Positions 10,263-21,044 of a DNA stretch of 64,000 nt are shown piece after piece. Made by a program: the position numbers and the translations under genes. The notes beneath the pieces were generated by a model. It had not been told where the DNA came from. It saw nothing but the letters and a program-made list of their open reading frames with translations, and searched no databases. The DNA comes from Pochonia chlamydosporia 170 (taxonomy: Eukaryota > Ascomycota > Sordariomycetes > Hypocreales > Clavicipitaceae): NCBI RefSeq assembly GCF_001653235.2, contig NW_019154048.1, positions 62,001 to 126,000 on the forward strand. The letters run 5' to 3'. Position 1 is the first letter of the stretch. Each line of letters begins with the position of its first letter.

Positions 10263-11915
10263 TCATGGCTTCAACACCACAGGCACTTCGTTTAAATGCG
10301 ATTCGATATCTTCAAACGCTAACAACGGCATGACTGGAGCCATTTGAGAGAATTTAAACACTGCATCGAGTTTTTCCAACAATGTTTCCCGAATCGCTGG
10401 ATTCATCGTCTGTGTCTCTAGTATTCGATCTGTTAAGCCTCTCAAGACCGTTTTAGCACAGGCCATCCTACCTTGCTGTCCAGAAAGAAGTGTTTCCATG
10501 GGGCCACAAGTAAGACAATCGGCCAGTGATGTCGCAATTTGGCACATCTTGACTTCCATCCCAGGACCGTGCGCTTTAAATGCATCCTTGGGAAACCCAT
10601 AGATTCCACGAAGAGCATCTTCGGCAATTTCAAGCGGGTAAGCGACAGACATAGCTCCAGTTGATCCAGCAATTGGGGAAACATATCCACGCAGGACTGA
10701 TAGCTTCCAAGCCAAAGAGCGGATCCAATGTTGACTTACTACAATGTCAACAAGCTGCACAGGGTTGCTCGGGCAGGGCGCTTTGGCGTAGCTGAAGTCG
10801 TGACATTGGCTACGCAGGTTATGCATTATGGATCCCACATCCAAGAAAGGCTGTTTGATAGCCTGTTGTATGAGGAGTAACTGATCACGGCTAATGTTGG
10901 CATCGCTGTTGTTGCTTGTCCACATGCCGAAGAAGGCTCTCCCAGGAGTGCTAAAAAGCGATACCAGATGAAGAAAACTGCCAACTACATCTGGATACTT
11001 CTCGCCGCTGTCAACTATTTCAGGCAGGTTGATGGATTCCAGTACAGTTGGAAGCCCCTCTTGAATACAGAGATACCTCTCCGTCATGAACAGGAGAAAG
11101 TAGAGTCGCCTCATTACCACCTGTTCTCTCCTTGACCAGGAGGGGTAAGCATATGTGCTTTCACAGTGCATTCCTAAAAGATGTGCAAACGTGATGGCTT
11201 CTCTGATATAGAACGCAGCCATTTGACCTCGTCCTGGCTGACGTCCATAATGCATGTGAAGGAAGTAGCTAGTCAAGACAGTGTTCAGGCCAACAGGTTC
11301 CATGTAATCAAAGGTCGCTCGAACTCGTCGACTTTCGGCGACAAATGTATTAGCCGTCAGTGTGTCTGTTGAGTAATTATTTCCCTTGGCGGTCTGATCT
11401 AGGTAACTGAGTGTTGCACCACAGAGCGCTGTAGCCACTGCATAAAGCTCTGCATTGCCCGCGTCCATTTCCAATTGGCATATTAGATCTTCGGCTTGCA
11501 GTAAGGGCCATATTCCGTAAAGACTTTCGTTGTATAACAGAATCACCGATTCTAGAATCGGAAGAGGGATCCGGTTTAGATCCCATGACGGCGATGCTAA
11601 CGTCGTGTATGTGGTCGGCAATAGGTGGTCGTCGACTGTGAAACTAGTTGATGAGACGGACAGCGGAGGTGACGAGGGCAGCACATTTCGGGAGCCAGAA
11701 GTGGTAGACAGAGAAAGCGTTGAAAAAGCAGCTGACTGATATTTGAGAATTTTATTCTTAGACTGTCGTAAAGTTCGGGGCCCTGACTTCTTGTGCTGTC
11801 GAAGGCGAGTGCATGCGATTTCGGCCATGACACATCGGGCACAAGGGTTGTCTCCATCACATCTGATTTTGCGGATGTTGCAGCAATCGCACGCATGCTT
11901 GCATTGTGACGGCAT
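10263..11915 (-). CDS. Zn2Cys6 transcription factor 1 (MalR/AmyR-like class)
   Basis: This is a 550-residue intronless regulator. The N-terminal binuclear zinc cluster is CDCCNIRKIRCDGDNPCARC followed by a basic stretch (RLRQHKKSGPRTLRQ). The middle region (about 110-330) carries the fungal-specific transcription-factor domain, with LNTVLTSYFLHMHYG, REAITFAHLLGMH and RRLYFLLFMTERYL. It binds CGG-containing DNA and would act in the nucleus. The middle region is clearly related to that of regulator 2 at 27.8-29.7 kb (TSYFL/TSFFL; LLFMTERY/LLFVTER), and both resemble fungal maltose-activator-type proteins. Its position beside an esterase, a MAL-type permease and glycosidases suggests local control of sugar catabolism. 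That target is inferred. Confidence 0.88.
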   Translation of the reverse strand: MPSQCKHACDCCNIRKIRCDGDNPCARCVMAEIACTRLRQHKKSGPRTLRQSKNKILKYQSAAFSTLSLSTTSGSRNVLPSSPPLSVSSTSFTVDDHLLPTTYTTLASPSWDLNRIPLPILESVILLYNESLYGIWPLLQAEDLICQLEMDAGNAELYAVATALCGATLSYLDQTAKGNNYSTDTLTANTFVAESRRVRATFDYMEPVGLNTVLTSYFLHMHYGRQPGRGQMAAFYIREAITFAHLLGMHCESTYAYPSWSRREQVVMRRLYFLLFMTERYLCIQEGLPTVLESINLPEIVDSGEKYPDVVGSFLHLVSLFSTPGRAFFGMWTSNNSDANISRDQLLLIQQAIKQPFLDVGSIMHNLRSQCHDFSYAKAPCPSNPVQLVDIVVSQHWIRSLAWKLSVLRGYVSPIAGSTGAMSVAYPLEIAEDALRGIYGFPKDAFKAHGPGMEVKMCQIATSLADCLTCGPMETLLSGQQGRMACAKTVLRGLTDRILETQTMNPAIRETLLEKLDAVFKFSQMAPVMPLLAFEDIESHLNEVPVVLKP

Positions 11916-12370
11916 AATTGAGTGAATAGTGAGAAAATAGTTGTCTTAAATTAGGTGTGCGGAAGCCAGAATATACGCCTGGTCTTAAGTGCTCGTGCGA
12001 CTTTCTCAGGTGCCGGTTGTGTGGGAAGCTACTGTTAGTCTTTAGTAGTTCACAAAACTATGGGGGAACATCCGCATACGGGTGCGTTTGACCGTCACAC
12101 CTCAGCTAGGAGAACTCAATAGCTCGCCGCCGGCAAAATGGTCTTGTTGATATTGCGGGGGGATGACTTGCTTTCTGCAAACCAAAGAGCTACCAGGGTA
12201 GTACGAGACTGGTCTGGTGGTCTTCAGGTGTGTTAACATTTGCCACATGTGGTTAGGTTTCCGTTCTGATGCTGCCGACGGGACTATCATAGTGCAGAAA
12301 TACCTTGTCTAGCAGCCAGCAATTGGTGGCTAAAACTATTTGCCATTGATGCTGTTAATGGAGACACTAG
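11916..12370. other. Spacer and regulator 1 upstream region
   Basis: This 455-base gap lies between regulator 1 and the 3' end of the esterase gene, both on the minus strand. It would hold the promoter of regulator 1. No coding or repeat signal was recognised. Confidence 0.55.
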
Positions 12371-13162
12371 CTAATCGATATGGGCTTGCTGCCAGAGACT
12401 TTGCGGCAAGTTGGTCCGATCGATGTTGTATATGTGTGGTAGGACCATTGGCAATCCTTCTGCCTCAAGTTCAGGAAAGTTTTGCGAAATCACCACTAAA
12501 ATTTGACGATACCAAATCCCATACCCGTCCCCTGAAAAATGCACACCATCGGTTAGCAAAGCCGTCAACCTCTTGGAGCCTTTAGCTCTTGTGCCAGGGA
12601 CAGATTCGGTCTCATTCCAACCTATCCTTTCCATGAAAGCGTGCCACAGGTCAATAAAGGGGACGTTGTGCTCTTTCGCAACTTGTTTGGCAGCATCCGA
12701 ATACTCCAAATTTCTCAATGTGCTCTTGTCCACCGGCTCCTCAAGCATCTCCTCATCCACAGGTCCAGGTCCAACAATGACAATTCGCTCTACGCCCTCA
12801 GTTCTGGCGTTTATTACCATCCACCCTAGATTTTGAATATATTTTTCCACCGGTACGTGCTGCGCAGCATTCGCAGCAGCGTCGTTAGTCCCGATCTCAA
12901 TGACGAGTAACCTTACCTTCTCCCCGCCAGCTGTTTCCGCGCGAATGGTAGGTATTAGAACGTGCCGCAGGTGCTCTGAGGTGTAGCCACCATACCCACG
13001 AGCAACAACAGCAAGTTTTCGGAAATAGTAATGCTGTAAAGCAGGCGTAATGGCGAATGGGAGTGAAAGAACATCGCTGCTCAACTCTGTCAAAGAATCT
13101 CCAAACAGAAGAAGCTTATCGTAGGTCACCATTGTTTTGCTTGCGGGCGTGGCAGTTTCCAT
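12371..13162 (-). CDS. SGNH/GDSL-family esterase (IAH1-like)
   Basis: This is a 263-residue hydrolase starting at ATG 13162; the open frame continues upstream only through a TTG. All SGNH blocks are present: block I LLFGDSLTELS (nucleophile Ser), the Gly of block II in YGGYTSEHL, block III GTNDAA (Asn), and block V DGVHFSGDGY (Asp-x-x-His). Size and layout match fungal homologues of the yeast isoamyl acetate-hydrolysing esterase. No signal peptide is seen, so it is probably cytosolic. In this cluster it could remove acetyl or other acyl groups from imported oligosaccharides, but the substrate is not shown by sequence. Confidence 0.85.
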   Translation of the reverse strand: METATPASKTMVTYDKLLLFGDSLTELSSDVLSLPFAITPALQHYYFRKLAVVARGYGGYTSEHLRHVLIPTIRAETAGGEKVRLLVIEIGTNDAAANAAQHVPVEKYIQNLGWMVINARTEGVERIVIVGPGPVDEEMLEEPVDKSTLRNLEYSDAAKQVAKEHNVPFIDLWHAFMERIGWNETESVPGTRAKGSKRLTALLTDGVHFSGDGYGIWYRQILVVISQNFPELEAEGLPMVLPHIYNIDRTNLPQSLWQQAHID

Positions 13163-14107
13163 ATTTAGGCTATTTTGACGATCGAGTCTTTGAAGCCAAC
13201 ACGGGATCAAATCTTTCAATGTGAGATAATGAGCTGGGATCGATCACAGCGTCAATGTTAACGTCGTACTATTGTGGTGGATGTTTGAAAACCGTAGCAA
13301 ACACGAATGCTTCGACCGAAGCGCCTCATTATTACCAACGCAATGCAAGGAGGCTATATTATAACTGCAAGTCATCCCAATGCTATTCTTCACGAAGGGG
13401 AATATCTTGTCTGAGTGTAGGGTTGCTTCGTCATCTCGGCCAAATTCTCGATGGAATTACGGGTCCATCCTCAGTTGACAACTGCAAGTAAAAACAGTCA
13501 AGTCAAGATGACGACGTGGGGAAGCAATGTGGCGTCCCTTCCCTAGGCGCCCCCGGCTTGAAGCGGCAACGAATTGGGGAAAAAGTTGGAGCACATGTAC
13601 CGTCTGGTTAAATGGATATTTTGTAAAGACCGACGGTTAATAAATACCGAATCGTTTTGCAAGTGGTTGGTTGGTTGGGAGCGGGTTACTCAATTTTGCC
13701 CACATGCTCATGTCATGTCGATTCCCATGTTGCCGCCAAGAATTCAGTCAAGGTCTGCACCAGCTGACCGCCGATCTAACAAAACATTACAGATGGCACG
13801 GACTTATACCCATAGGTGAATTGGACTCTCGCAACAAACTAGGCACAACGCTTGCTAACCGTAACGCCAAATCACTTGACACGCCCAAAGTCTCGGCAAT
13901 GGTTATGTTGGGGTAAGTCCTTTGGGTTATTAGAGTCGGAAAAAGCGCCGAGCAGCATTTGAATTACTGGATAGCTGTTGCTACTAATATCTGGGTATTC
14001 TTCAAGTTTCATAACTGTACATTGCCGCCGAAGAATGCTCCCGTGTCTCACTTGAACGACACCCATTTCTGAGGCTCTCATTTGATCTGCACTTCTTGTT
14101 GGAGCTG
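13163..14107. other. Spacer and esterase upstream region
   Basis: This 945-base gap lies upstream of the esterase and downstream of sugar carrier 1. The open frames are short and without similarity. It is presumed to hold the esterase promoter. Confidence 0.5.
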
Positions 14108-15795
14108 CTAAATTATGTCTTCATCTTCACTCTCAAACTTGTACGACTTGAACTGTCGGGCAGGAATCTTTCTCTCAAACATGATGTCAAGCTCCTCATA
14201 CGTTCTCCCTTTCGTCTCCGGCTAAGCAAATGCAATACGTTAGCCCAGCCAACGGCTTCAAAGACCAGCGAGTTACTTACCATTCTGAATATACACCAAA
14301 TGAGAGAACAGACTGAGATACCCCCGTAAAGAAACTCAATCTTGGCGCCAATACCAGCTGCGCCGGGGTTAAGTAGGTAAGGTCCAATTACCGACGTCAC
14401 TAATCCCGTGAGAGCATCAATGACAGTCGCAATTGCAATGGTTTTGGACCTTAGTTTTGTCGACGGAGTTTCGCAAACCACAACGTATGTGAGCGGTCCA
14501 AGCGTCATCTGCCAAATGAATTGCAATACAATAAGGAGGGTCGCTTGTGCCCATCGGAAAGACGTGTCGGTAGCGTAGTTCGGTGCAAAGCAGAGGAGTG
14601 CGACAGTAAACAGAGTGGCCACCATGAAACTCAGACCGAATATATAAGCAGATCGACGACCAAGGTAAATAAGCGGAATAGCCGAGAGGAGAGTTCCGAC
14701 AAAGCCAACTCCATTGAGACCGACACCCATATCAAAGGCCTGAACACTATCCAGACCAATCTGCTCGAAGAAGTATGTTGCAAATCCAACAGGGTTGCCA
14801 CTAAAGTTTTGTATCACGAAGAGCAAGATGCAAATCTCCATGCGTCGCCGATTGGTTCCCTTCCAGCAATCTGAATATCGAGAACCCACTTCCAGTTCTC
14901 GCTCAAGCATATCTGTCTTTACCATCATGGCCAATGTATCCTTAGGATTGACATCGGACGTGCGCTGAACCAGCTTTTGAAGTGATCGTTCGGCGTCGTC
15001 GAACCTGTTTTGCCGCACAAGCCACCACGGCGACTCTGGTGCAAATGGCAAGCCAGTGAGCAAAACCACTGGCCATAGCCATTGCAGAGCAAACGGAATG
15101 CGGTAAGCCCACTGGTCACTCCGAGTGATGAACCCCCTAGTCACTCCAGTCTGGATGAACTGGCCCATGACGTAGCAAAGGTTGATATAGCCTGTGAGAA
15201 AGCCCCGGAGGCTCAATGGGAGCACTTCTGATGCATAAGTAGTGGCAATAACGCAGTAACCGCCCCAGACGACGCCGCTAAGGTACATGCTTGCCGTCAA
15301 GACGCCAATTGAGTTAGCAAAGAATTGCATAAAGGTCAAGATGGCAGTCATGATGAGACACACAGCGAGTGTTCTCTTGCGACCATATTTCTCCATTGGA
15401 TATGCAATTAGATATGCGCCAATAATCTGTCCAACCAGACTGCCCATACTCATAGCAACTTGCCATCGAGCAGGAATCTGATAGCCACCATGTTCCGGCC
15501 CATAGTCCACACCAAAATGCTTTTGAAATGCCGGCAGTGCGAAAAAGTTGCCGCTGATTTCAATGTCATAGGCTCTCATGATAATACTAAGTGAAATAAA
15601 CATTGACCAGAAGACGCCTTTGCGATACAACTTGAAACCTTCCCAGTAACCTAGACGATGCTCGGTGGCAGTTCCGCGAATTGCCATAGCAGCTGTTGCC
15701 TTGGCTATCTTCGTCGTTGACTCAATATTCGAGACATCATATTCTTGGAGACCAGGTTCGGTCCGTTCAAGATTCAGTGCAGTGGATTTCTCCAT
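14108..15795 (-). CDS. MFS sugar/oligosaccharide transporter 1 (MAL-type permease)
   Basis: The two exons are 15795-14281 and 14221-14108; the intron (GTAAGT...TTAG, 59 bases) is required to reach the conserved tail. The spliced protein is 542 residues with about twelve membrane segments. Sugar-porter signatures are YGRKRTLA (loop 2-3), PESPWWLVRQNR after helix 6, YLGRRSAY (loop 8-9) and PETKGRTYEELDIMFERKIP at the end. Overall it resembles fungal maltose/alpha-glucoside permeases, which are proton symporters at the plasma membrane. It diverges from the GH95 gene across a 611-base shared promoter, suggesting co-expression and import of oligosaccharides for cytosolic hydrolysis. It is related to sugar carrier 2 at 33.7 kb. 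Confidence 0.9.
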
Positions 15796-16406
15796 GATTT
15801 GAGCGGTTGCGGTAAGCAGGGTGTAGAGTGGCGCCTTTCGTCATTTAAAAATCTAGATCTTGAAGTGTGATGTGGGATGATCCGTAGTATTATATGTACT
15901 GAAATCCCACAGCTGTAGACGTAATCATGAAGTGCAAAACAGCTGAAGAGTAGCTGGACAAAGGTGGCACAACCGCGTCTGTACTGGTGCGAACACCGTC
16001 GGTGGGATTCGCGGATTGCGAACCTTGCAATTTGACTCACAACAGGCTAAGATGACGGTCCCAAATCCACTAATAGTGGTAGGGTTGACCATGACCTTTT
16101 CTCACTGCCTTTCCTACCTGGGCATGTCGTGCCACACCACACTATCTCTTCATTTGCTGCTTCACCCACCCCGATAATCCTCCCGATTTTGTCCCCATTG
16201 AGGCGATTCCGTCGTGTTTTCGGATGGGTTAGTAACGAAGCAACCTGTTATTACTTTGGTTAGTTTCATTTTGCTTCTAGGCACATGGTGTCTATAAGTG
16301 GACTTTGTACGGTTAACTTGGTTTGAAGGATGGCAGAGGACTTGCTGCAACCAGACTTGAGACTCCCACCAGCTTAGGTATACACCACTTGGCTGCCAAC
16401 ACTAAA
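15796..16406. promoter_or_regulatory. Divergent promoter, sugar carrier 1 / GH95
   Basis: This is the 611-base interval between two start codons pointing away from each other. A TATAAG box lies at 16293-16298, about 110 bases before the GH95 ATG. CGG triplets occur at several places, for example CGGTTGCGG at 15804-15812, but no pair is convincing as a defined operator. Shared control of the two genes is inferred from geometry. Confidence 0.55.
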
Positions 16407-18770
16407 ATGTCTTCAGACCACCATCTCGTGTATCACGAGCCATCGGAATCTTTTCCAACGAGTCTACCTCTTGGTAATGGGCGCCTGGGTGCTTCCGTTT
16501 TGTCAACCTACACGTCTGAGACGATCCTCTTAAACGACGTCACCTTTTGGTCAGGAGCACCAGATCCAGCCGGGCGTGGCCTGGTCAAAAGATCCCCAAA
16601 TCCTAAACAGGACCTGCGGCAAATCCAAAATTGCTTTCTTAGTGGAGACTATGCTTCAGGAGAAGGCTTGGCCGGGATGCTTCTGCAGAGTACTAAGCAT
16701 AATTTTGGCACCAACCTGCCGGTTGGTAAACTCAAGGTTACGCACGTTGATCACGATCGAGATAGCCATATAAGTCACTTTAGGCGTGAATTGCGTTTGA
16801 ATGAGGCTGTAGCTGAGACAAGATATAAAAAACATGGATATTTGGTCCAAAGAAGAGCGTTTGTCAGCTACCCGCATCAAGTACTGGTGCTGGTGCTTGA
16901 TACAGACGACCCTGACGGCCTCGAGGCTATGGTAACCTGTACAAGCAGCAACGCCGGTTTCTCTGCTCAATCTGAGAGCAACAAAATATCATTCGATGTT
17001 CAGGCACTTGAAGGCACGCATAGCGACGGAATATCTGGTGTCACGGGGCATGGTGTTATTGCCGTCCGAGCATCCCAAGGAGACATCCAAAGCCAGGCAG
17101 GTAGGATTATTGTACGCAGCGCTGGCACAATAACGATTATTTTGGCATTCAGTACAGACTACAAAAGCCAAGGAGGCGATTGGAAGGAGCTTCCGTACCG
17201 CCATGTTGATGCTGCCCTTAAATGTTCGACGACTTCGCTCTTGGCAGCACATCTAAGCGACTTCCAACCAATCTACCACCGGTGCAACCTATCGATTGGC
17301 AAAAGTTCAGATCCGTCGATTATTCTCCCAACTAATGAGCGGAAACAAAGCTTCCGCTCCGATGCCAATTCTGATCCGGCACTGTTTGCACTTTACTTCA
17401 ACTATTCGCGCTATTTGATAATTGCAGGGACGCGTGCGAATTCCCCTTTGCCATTGCACCTGCAAGGTATTTGGAATGATGGAGAAGCTTGTCACATGGG
17501 TTGGAGTTGCGATTATCATCTGGACATCAACACTCAGATGAACTATTTTGGCACGATGACAAGTGGCTTGGTAGACATGATGGCGCCGCTCGTGTCCTAT
17601 ATCACTGCTCTTTCCGATGCGGGAAGAGGAAGCGCCAGAGCTTGCTACGGTTGTGATGGATGGGTAGCTCATGTCTTTAGCAACGCCTGGGGTTTTGTAG
17701 ACCCGGGTTGGGACACAACATACGGCCTAAATGTAACAGGAGGGCTATGGCTTGCGACTCACCTCATCGAAATGTACGAGTATACTCTGGACGTGGAGTT
17801 CTTACAAAAAGTAGCCTACCCCGTGCTGCGGGAAGCTGCTCTATTCTTCTTGGATTACATGATTGAAGACCAGCAAACGGGTTTTCTATTGACTGGTCCA
17901 TCAGTTAGCCCAGAGAACAGCTTTTTCGCAGGGGACCAAAAGAACAGGAAGGAATTCCATTTGTCTCTCTCTCCGACCATCGATGTTGTTCTTGTTCGTG
18001 ATCTCTTTTCTTTTTGTTCCGGGGTGGCAAGGCGACTTGACATAGATCACACCTTGGTCCAGCGACTAGAGAATGCGCAAGAGAAGTTGCCACCCCTCTT
18101 GATTGGGAAGCATGGTCAGCTACAAGAATGGCTCCATGATTACGAAGAAGCACAAGCATTTCACCGTCATCTCTCGCATAGCATTGCACTTTGCCGTTCG
18201 TCACAGGTGTCCTTACGACACCAACCGCAGCTTGCCAAGGCACTGGGTGTTGCCATCAAGCGACGCCAGGATTGTGATGATCTGGAAGATATTGAGTTTA
18301 CAGCCGCCTTGTTTGCCTATAATTATGCACAATTGGGTAACGCTGAAGGTGCATTAGAGGAGATAGGACATCTCATTAGTGAACTGAGCTTCGACAACTT
18401 GCTTAGTTACAGTAAGCCAGGCGTGGCCGGAGCCGAGAAAAATATCTTCGTCATAGACGGCAATCTCGGCGGTGGTGCTGCAATTGCAGAAATGCTTGCA
18501 CATTCAGCAATGATGGGATTTGATGGCGAAATTGAGGTTGATTTACTCCTGTCCTTACCAGCCTCCTGGTCTGATGGCCATGTTACTGGCCTTGGACTCA
18601 GGGGCAACCTGGAGTTGGATTTGCAGTGGTCAAACAACAAGCTAGTCAGCGCAATTTTCCACCCACATTCCTCTGGCTCGGCAGTCGTTCATTACGGGCA
18701 GCATTGCTACCGGATGCAATACACCAGAGATGCAATTATAGAACTGGGACCATCATTGGAGCGGGTGTGA
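16407..18770 (+). CDS. GH95-family alpha-L-fucosidase, no signal peptide
   Basis: This is an intronless 787-residue protein starting at ATG 16407, just before the GH95 N-terminal domain (SLPLGNGRLGASV, LNDVTFWSG). An upstream TTG-initiated extension is not credible. The (alpha/alpha)6 catalytic domain shows WNDGEACHMGWSCDYHLDIN and NTQMNYF (catalytic Asn region), SVSPENSFF (general acid Glu) and IDGNLGGGAAIAEML (Asp of the base site). GH95 enzymes remove alpha-1,2-linked L-fucose, and some act on alpha-L-galactosides. No hydrophobic leader is present, so the enzyme is probably cytosolic, unlike many secreted members. A carrier gene divergent from it supports uptake before cleavage. The length is normal and nothing is broken. 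Confidence 0.9.
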   Translation: MSSDHHLVYHEPSESFPTSLPLGNGRLGASVLSTYTSETILLNDVTFWSGAPDPAGRGLVKRSPNPKQDLRQIQNCFLSGDYASGEGLAGMLLQSTKHNFGTNLPVGKLKVTHVDHDRDSHISHFRRELRLNEAVAETRYKKHGYLVQRRAFVSYPHQVLVLVLDTDDPDGLEAMVTCTSSNAGFSAQSESNKISFDVQALEGTHSDGISGVTGHGVIAVRASQGDIQSQAGRIIVRSAGTITIILAFSTDYKSQGGDWKELPYRHVDAALKCSTTSLLAAHLSDFQPIYHRCNLSIGKSSDPSIILPTNERKQSFRSDANSDPALFALYFNYSRYLIIAGTRANSPLPLHLQGIWNDGEACHMGWSCDYHLDINTQMNYFGTMTSGLVDMMAPLVSYITALSDAGRGSARACYGCDGWVAHVFSNAWGFVDPGWDTTYGLNVTGGLWLATHLIEMYEYTLDVEFLQKVAYPVLREAALFFLDYMIEDQQTGFLLTGPSVSPENSFFAGDQKNRKEFHLSLSPTIDVVLVRDLFSFCSGVARRLDIDHTLVQRLENAQEKLPPLLIGKHGQLQEWLHDYEEAQAFHRHLSHSIALCRSSQVSLRHQPQLAKALGVAIKRRQDCDDLEDIEFTAALFAYNYAQLGNAEGALEEIGHLISELSFDNLLSYSKPGVAGAEKNIFVIDGNLGGGAAIAEMLAHSAMMGFDGEIEVDLLLSLPASWSDGHVTGLGLRGNLELDLQWSNNKLVSAIFHPHSSGSAVVHYGQHCYRMQYTRDAIIELGPSLERV

Positions 18771-19169
18771 AAATGCGTGAATGGGCATCTCATTCGTACT
18801 TTATATATCGGCTGCTTCACTTCCCCTCAATTATTAACAGAGTGATGCTATCGAGGTTGGTCGGGCGACACTACTCTTCTCATAGATCAAGAACGTATCT
18901 CTTGTTTCCAATTCTTCTTTCGGTGTGTGTAACAAGGAGACAAGCGCTTATTGGTGTGTATATGAACATTTATGTGAGCACCATCTTCGCATGCAGTGTC
19001 ACGAAAGTTGTCTACGGTCGACTATCTCCCTACGAGCCATCTCCGGCTGAGGCATGCGGTCGTTTCAATAACACCTTCCGGCATCAACGGCAAGAGCCTT
19101 CTGCTTTACTTTGGAATGTTACCAAATATCACCCAGCCCGCGGCCCCTGGAAATGCGTTGGTGGTGGTA
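18771..19169. other. Convergent 3' spacer GH95 / GH27-A
   Basis: This 399-base gap lies between two genes that end toward each other. It contains both 3' ends. Short open frames show no similarity. Confidence 0.5.
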
Positions 19170-21044
19170 TCACCTAATTCTGGTTACACGTAGAAGCTCA
19201 GAAGCTCCTTCAGTTAACCAGGTAGAGTATGAGTTCGACACTCGAGTAGAATTGCCGCCCCAGACATCAGTAAATGCCCATATAGAACCCTGAATCCCCA
19301 AGTCTTCCAGAGTGACTGTTACTTTCTGTCGTCCGAAAATCTGAGTTTCGAATCCGCCGTAGCCCTGATCAGGTCCATAGTTGACGATGAGCACATAGGC
19401 TTCCTTGCCAGTTTCCGACGGCCCGCCAATCCAAGCCTGTAGTTGCTGCGCAGAATTGCTTCCAGTTCCAGGATTGCGAGGTTGCATTGGGTACTGTGAA
19501 AAGAACTTGGACGCTGCTATAGATTGTGGGCTTGTGATCAATTTACGACCCAACCTGTCAATCTGCGTTAAATCAGAACCAAGAACCAAATTTGCTGCAG
19601 CACCTAACCAATGGTTCATGACTGTGGTTCGAATGCTGTCATTTACCCCAGTTAGGTGCTCTGGGTTTGCTGCGAAAAGATTGTCCATGTCTGGGTATAT
19701 TGTAATGGGAACTTTGCGCTCAGCCTGAAGCCCGATGTATTGGCGGTAGTTATTGATAGCCCGTTGACCGACCTGCCAAGACATGAAGGTATTGAAGCCA
19801 TAATTATCCAGGTCCTGGTCAGTTCGCATTGACTCTGCCAACCCACTCCATACGGCCAACCACGTCTCGTTGCGACACAATTTCCATGATATGTCGAGCC
19901 GGATCTGTTTTCCAGATTTCTTGATTGCATTTTGATATGCCTTTACCGCACCGGAGCTGTCGCAGACTAAATTTGCTCCATTTTGTGGGCTCCCAGGGGT
20001 AACAAAATCCAACTTGATCATGTCGACGCCCCAGGATGCCCACTGTTGTACCACAGAGTCGTGCCATTGCTGTACTCCGTCTTTGTCAAAGTCCCAGTCG
20101 CAAAAGATTTGATCATTGTTTCCATTCCAAACTGATCCAACCTTGATTTTTGTTCCGAGAATCGTCTTGTTCTCGGCAATACAGGGCACACCCGGTGTTG
20201 TGTAAACACCAAGCTTCAGACCTCTCTTGTGTAGCCAAGATCCAAGTTCGGGTAGGTTGAACCTAGTGCTATTGTAGATGATCCGCCCGTGCTCGTCTAC
20301 CAAGTTAAATGCTTGCCAGCCAGAGTCCAGGCTGCATAAATCGTAACCAGCAGATCGGAATTCATGTTGTGACAGAACATTGCATTGAGTTTTCACAAAT
20401 GCTTGGGTGTAATCCAAGCCTGATTGTCCTGCAAATGATGGCACAACTTCTGATCCATTTTTGAGGGCTTGGATACCATATGTATTCCAACCTCTTGCTG
20501 ATGTGCGAAACCCATTGGCAGTCCTGGCCGTTTTCAGGACTTTGAGTCCTCCATTTGTCGGTTTCGGTTCGGGATAGCAGTCGGGGAGACTCGAGTCACG
20601 ATTCTGGATGCAATAAGGCGCGGCGTGCGTACTTATTACATCAGTCCTCGAAGTGTTTGTCGTGAAGCAAGCATTCTCGACGGCAATCCAGTACCATTGG
20701 TTGTCACTATACCCCCAGGTTCCTGTTGTCTGGCCACTTAGTATGCACAAGTCAATGATGTCCTGGAAGGCGATGCCCGCGTCATTGTTCTGGCTGGCGA
20801 CAGCTCCTTGCAAATTTGCCCGCTGTTGCATAAAGACGTTGCCCTTGCCGTCATTGCAGTCCACCAGGCTGGCATCTGCCTCGAAATTGCGAACGCATGT
20901 CCGGATATCATCATAACACTGCCGTGTAAAGTTTTGCGTTCCCGGTGTGTAGATGCCACCACCGCAATTGGTTTGGGCGAGCACTCTGGACGAAAATATG
21001 GCCAGAGCAATGCCACTTAATGTCGTAGAAATTGTAGAAGGCAT
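19170..21044 (-). CDS. Secreted GH27 alpha-galactosidase A with N-terminal Cys-rich domain
   Basis: This is an intronless protein of 624 residues. A signal peptide ends near ALAIFSSRVLA-QT. Residues about 25-165 form an extra domain with seven or more Cys (NCGG, RQCYDD, DIRTCVRNF, LVDCNDG, DLCILSG, NACFTT) that I do not recognise. Then follows a complete GH27 domain: GWNTYGIQAL, LCSLDSGWQAF, LKLGVYTTPG, VDMIKLDFVTPGSP (nucleophile Asp) and ESMRTDQDLDNYG (acid/base Asp), with a C-terminal beta domain. GH27 enzymes release alpha-1,6-galactose from melibiose, raffinose sugars or galactomannan. It would act outside the cell. Its promoter is interrupted 111 bases upstream by a retrotransposon. GH27-B at 36.5 kb lacks the extra domain. 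Confidence 0.9.
   Translation of the reverse strand: MPSTISTTLSGIALAIFSSRVLAQTNCGGGIYTPGTQNFTRQCYDDIRTCVRNFEADASLVDCNDGKGNVFMQQRANLQGAVASQNNDAGIAFQDIIDLCILSGQTTGTWGYSDNQWYWIAVENACFTTNTSRTDVISTHAAPYCIQNRDSSLPDCYPEPKPTNGGLKVLKTARTANGFRTSARGWNTYGIQALKNGSEVVPSFAGQSGLDYTQAFVKTQCNVLSQHEFRSAGYDLCSLDSGWQAFNLVDEHGRIIYNSTRFNLPELGSWLHKRGLKLGVYTTPGVPCIAENKTILGTKIKVGSVWNGNNDQIFCDWDFDKDGVQQWHDSVVQQWASWGVDMIKLDFVTPGSPQNGANLVCDSSGAVKAYQNAIKKSGKQIRLDISWKLCRNETWLAVWSGLAESMRTDQDLDNYGFNTFMSWQVGQRAINNYRQYIGLQAERKVPITIYPDMDNLFAANPEHLTGVNDSIRTTVMNHWLGAAANLVLGSDLTQIDRLGRKLITSPQSIAASKFFSQYPMQPRNPGTGSNSAQQLQAWIGGPSETGKEAYVLIVNYGPDQGYGGFETQIFGRQKVTVTLEDLGIQGSIWAFTDVWGGNSTRVSNSYSTWLTEGASELLRVTRIR

Noticed and set aside
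12371..13219. Esterase start at 13219 and P450 start at 3179
   Set aside because: Both positions are TTG; the first in-frame ATGs are at 13162 and 3146.
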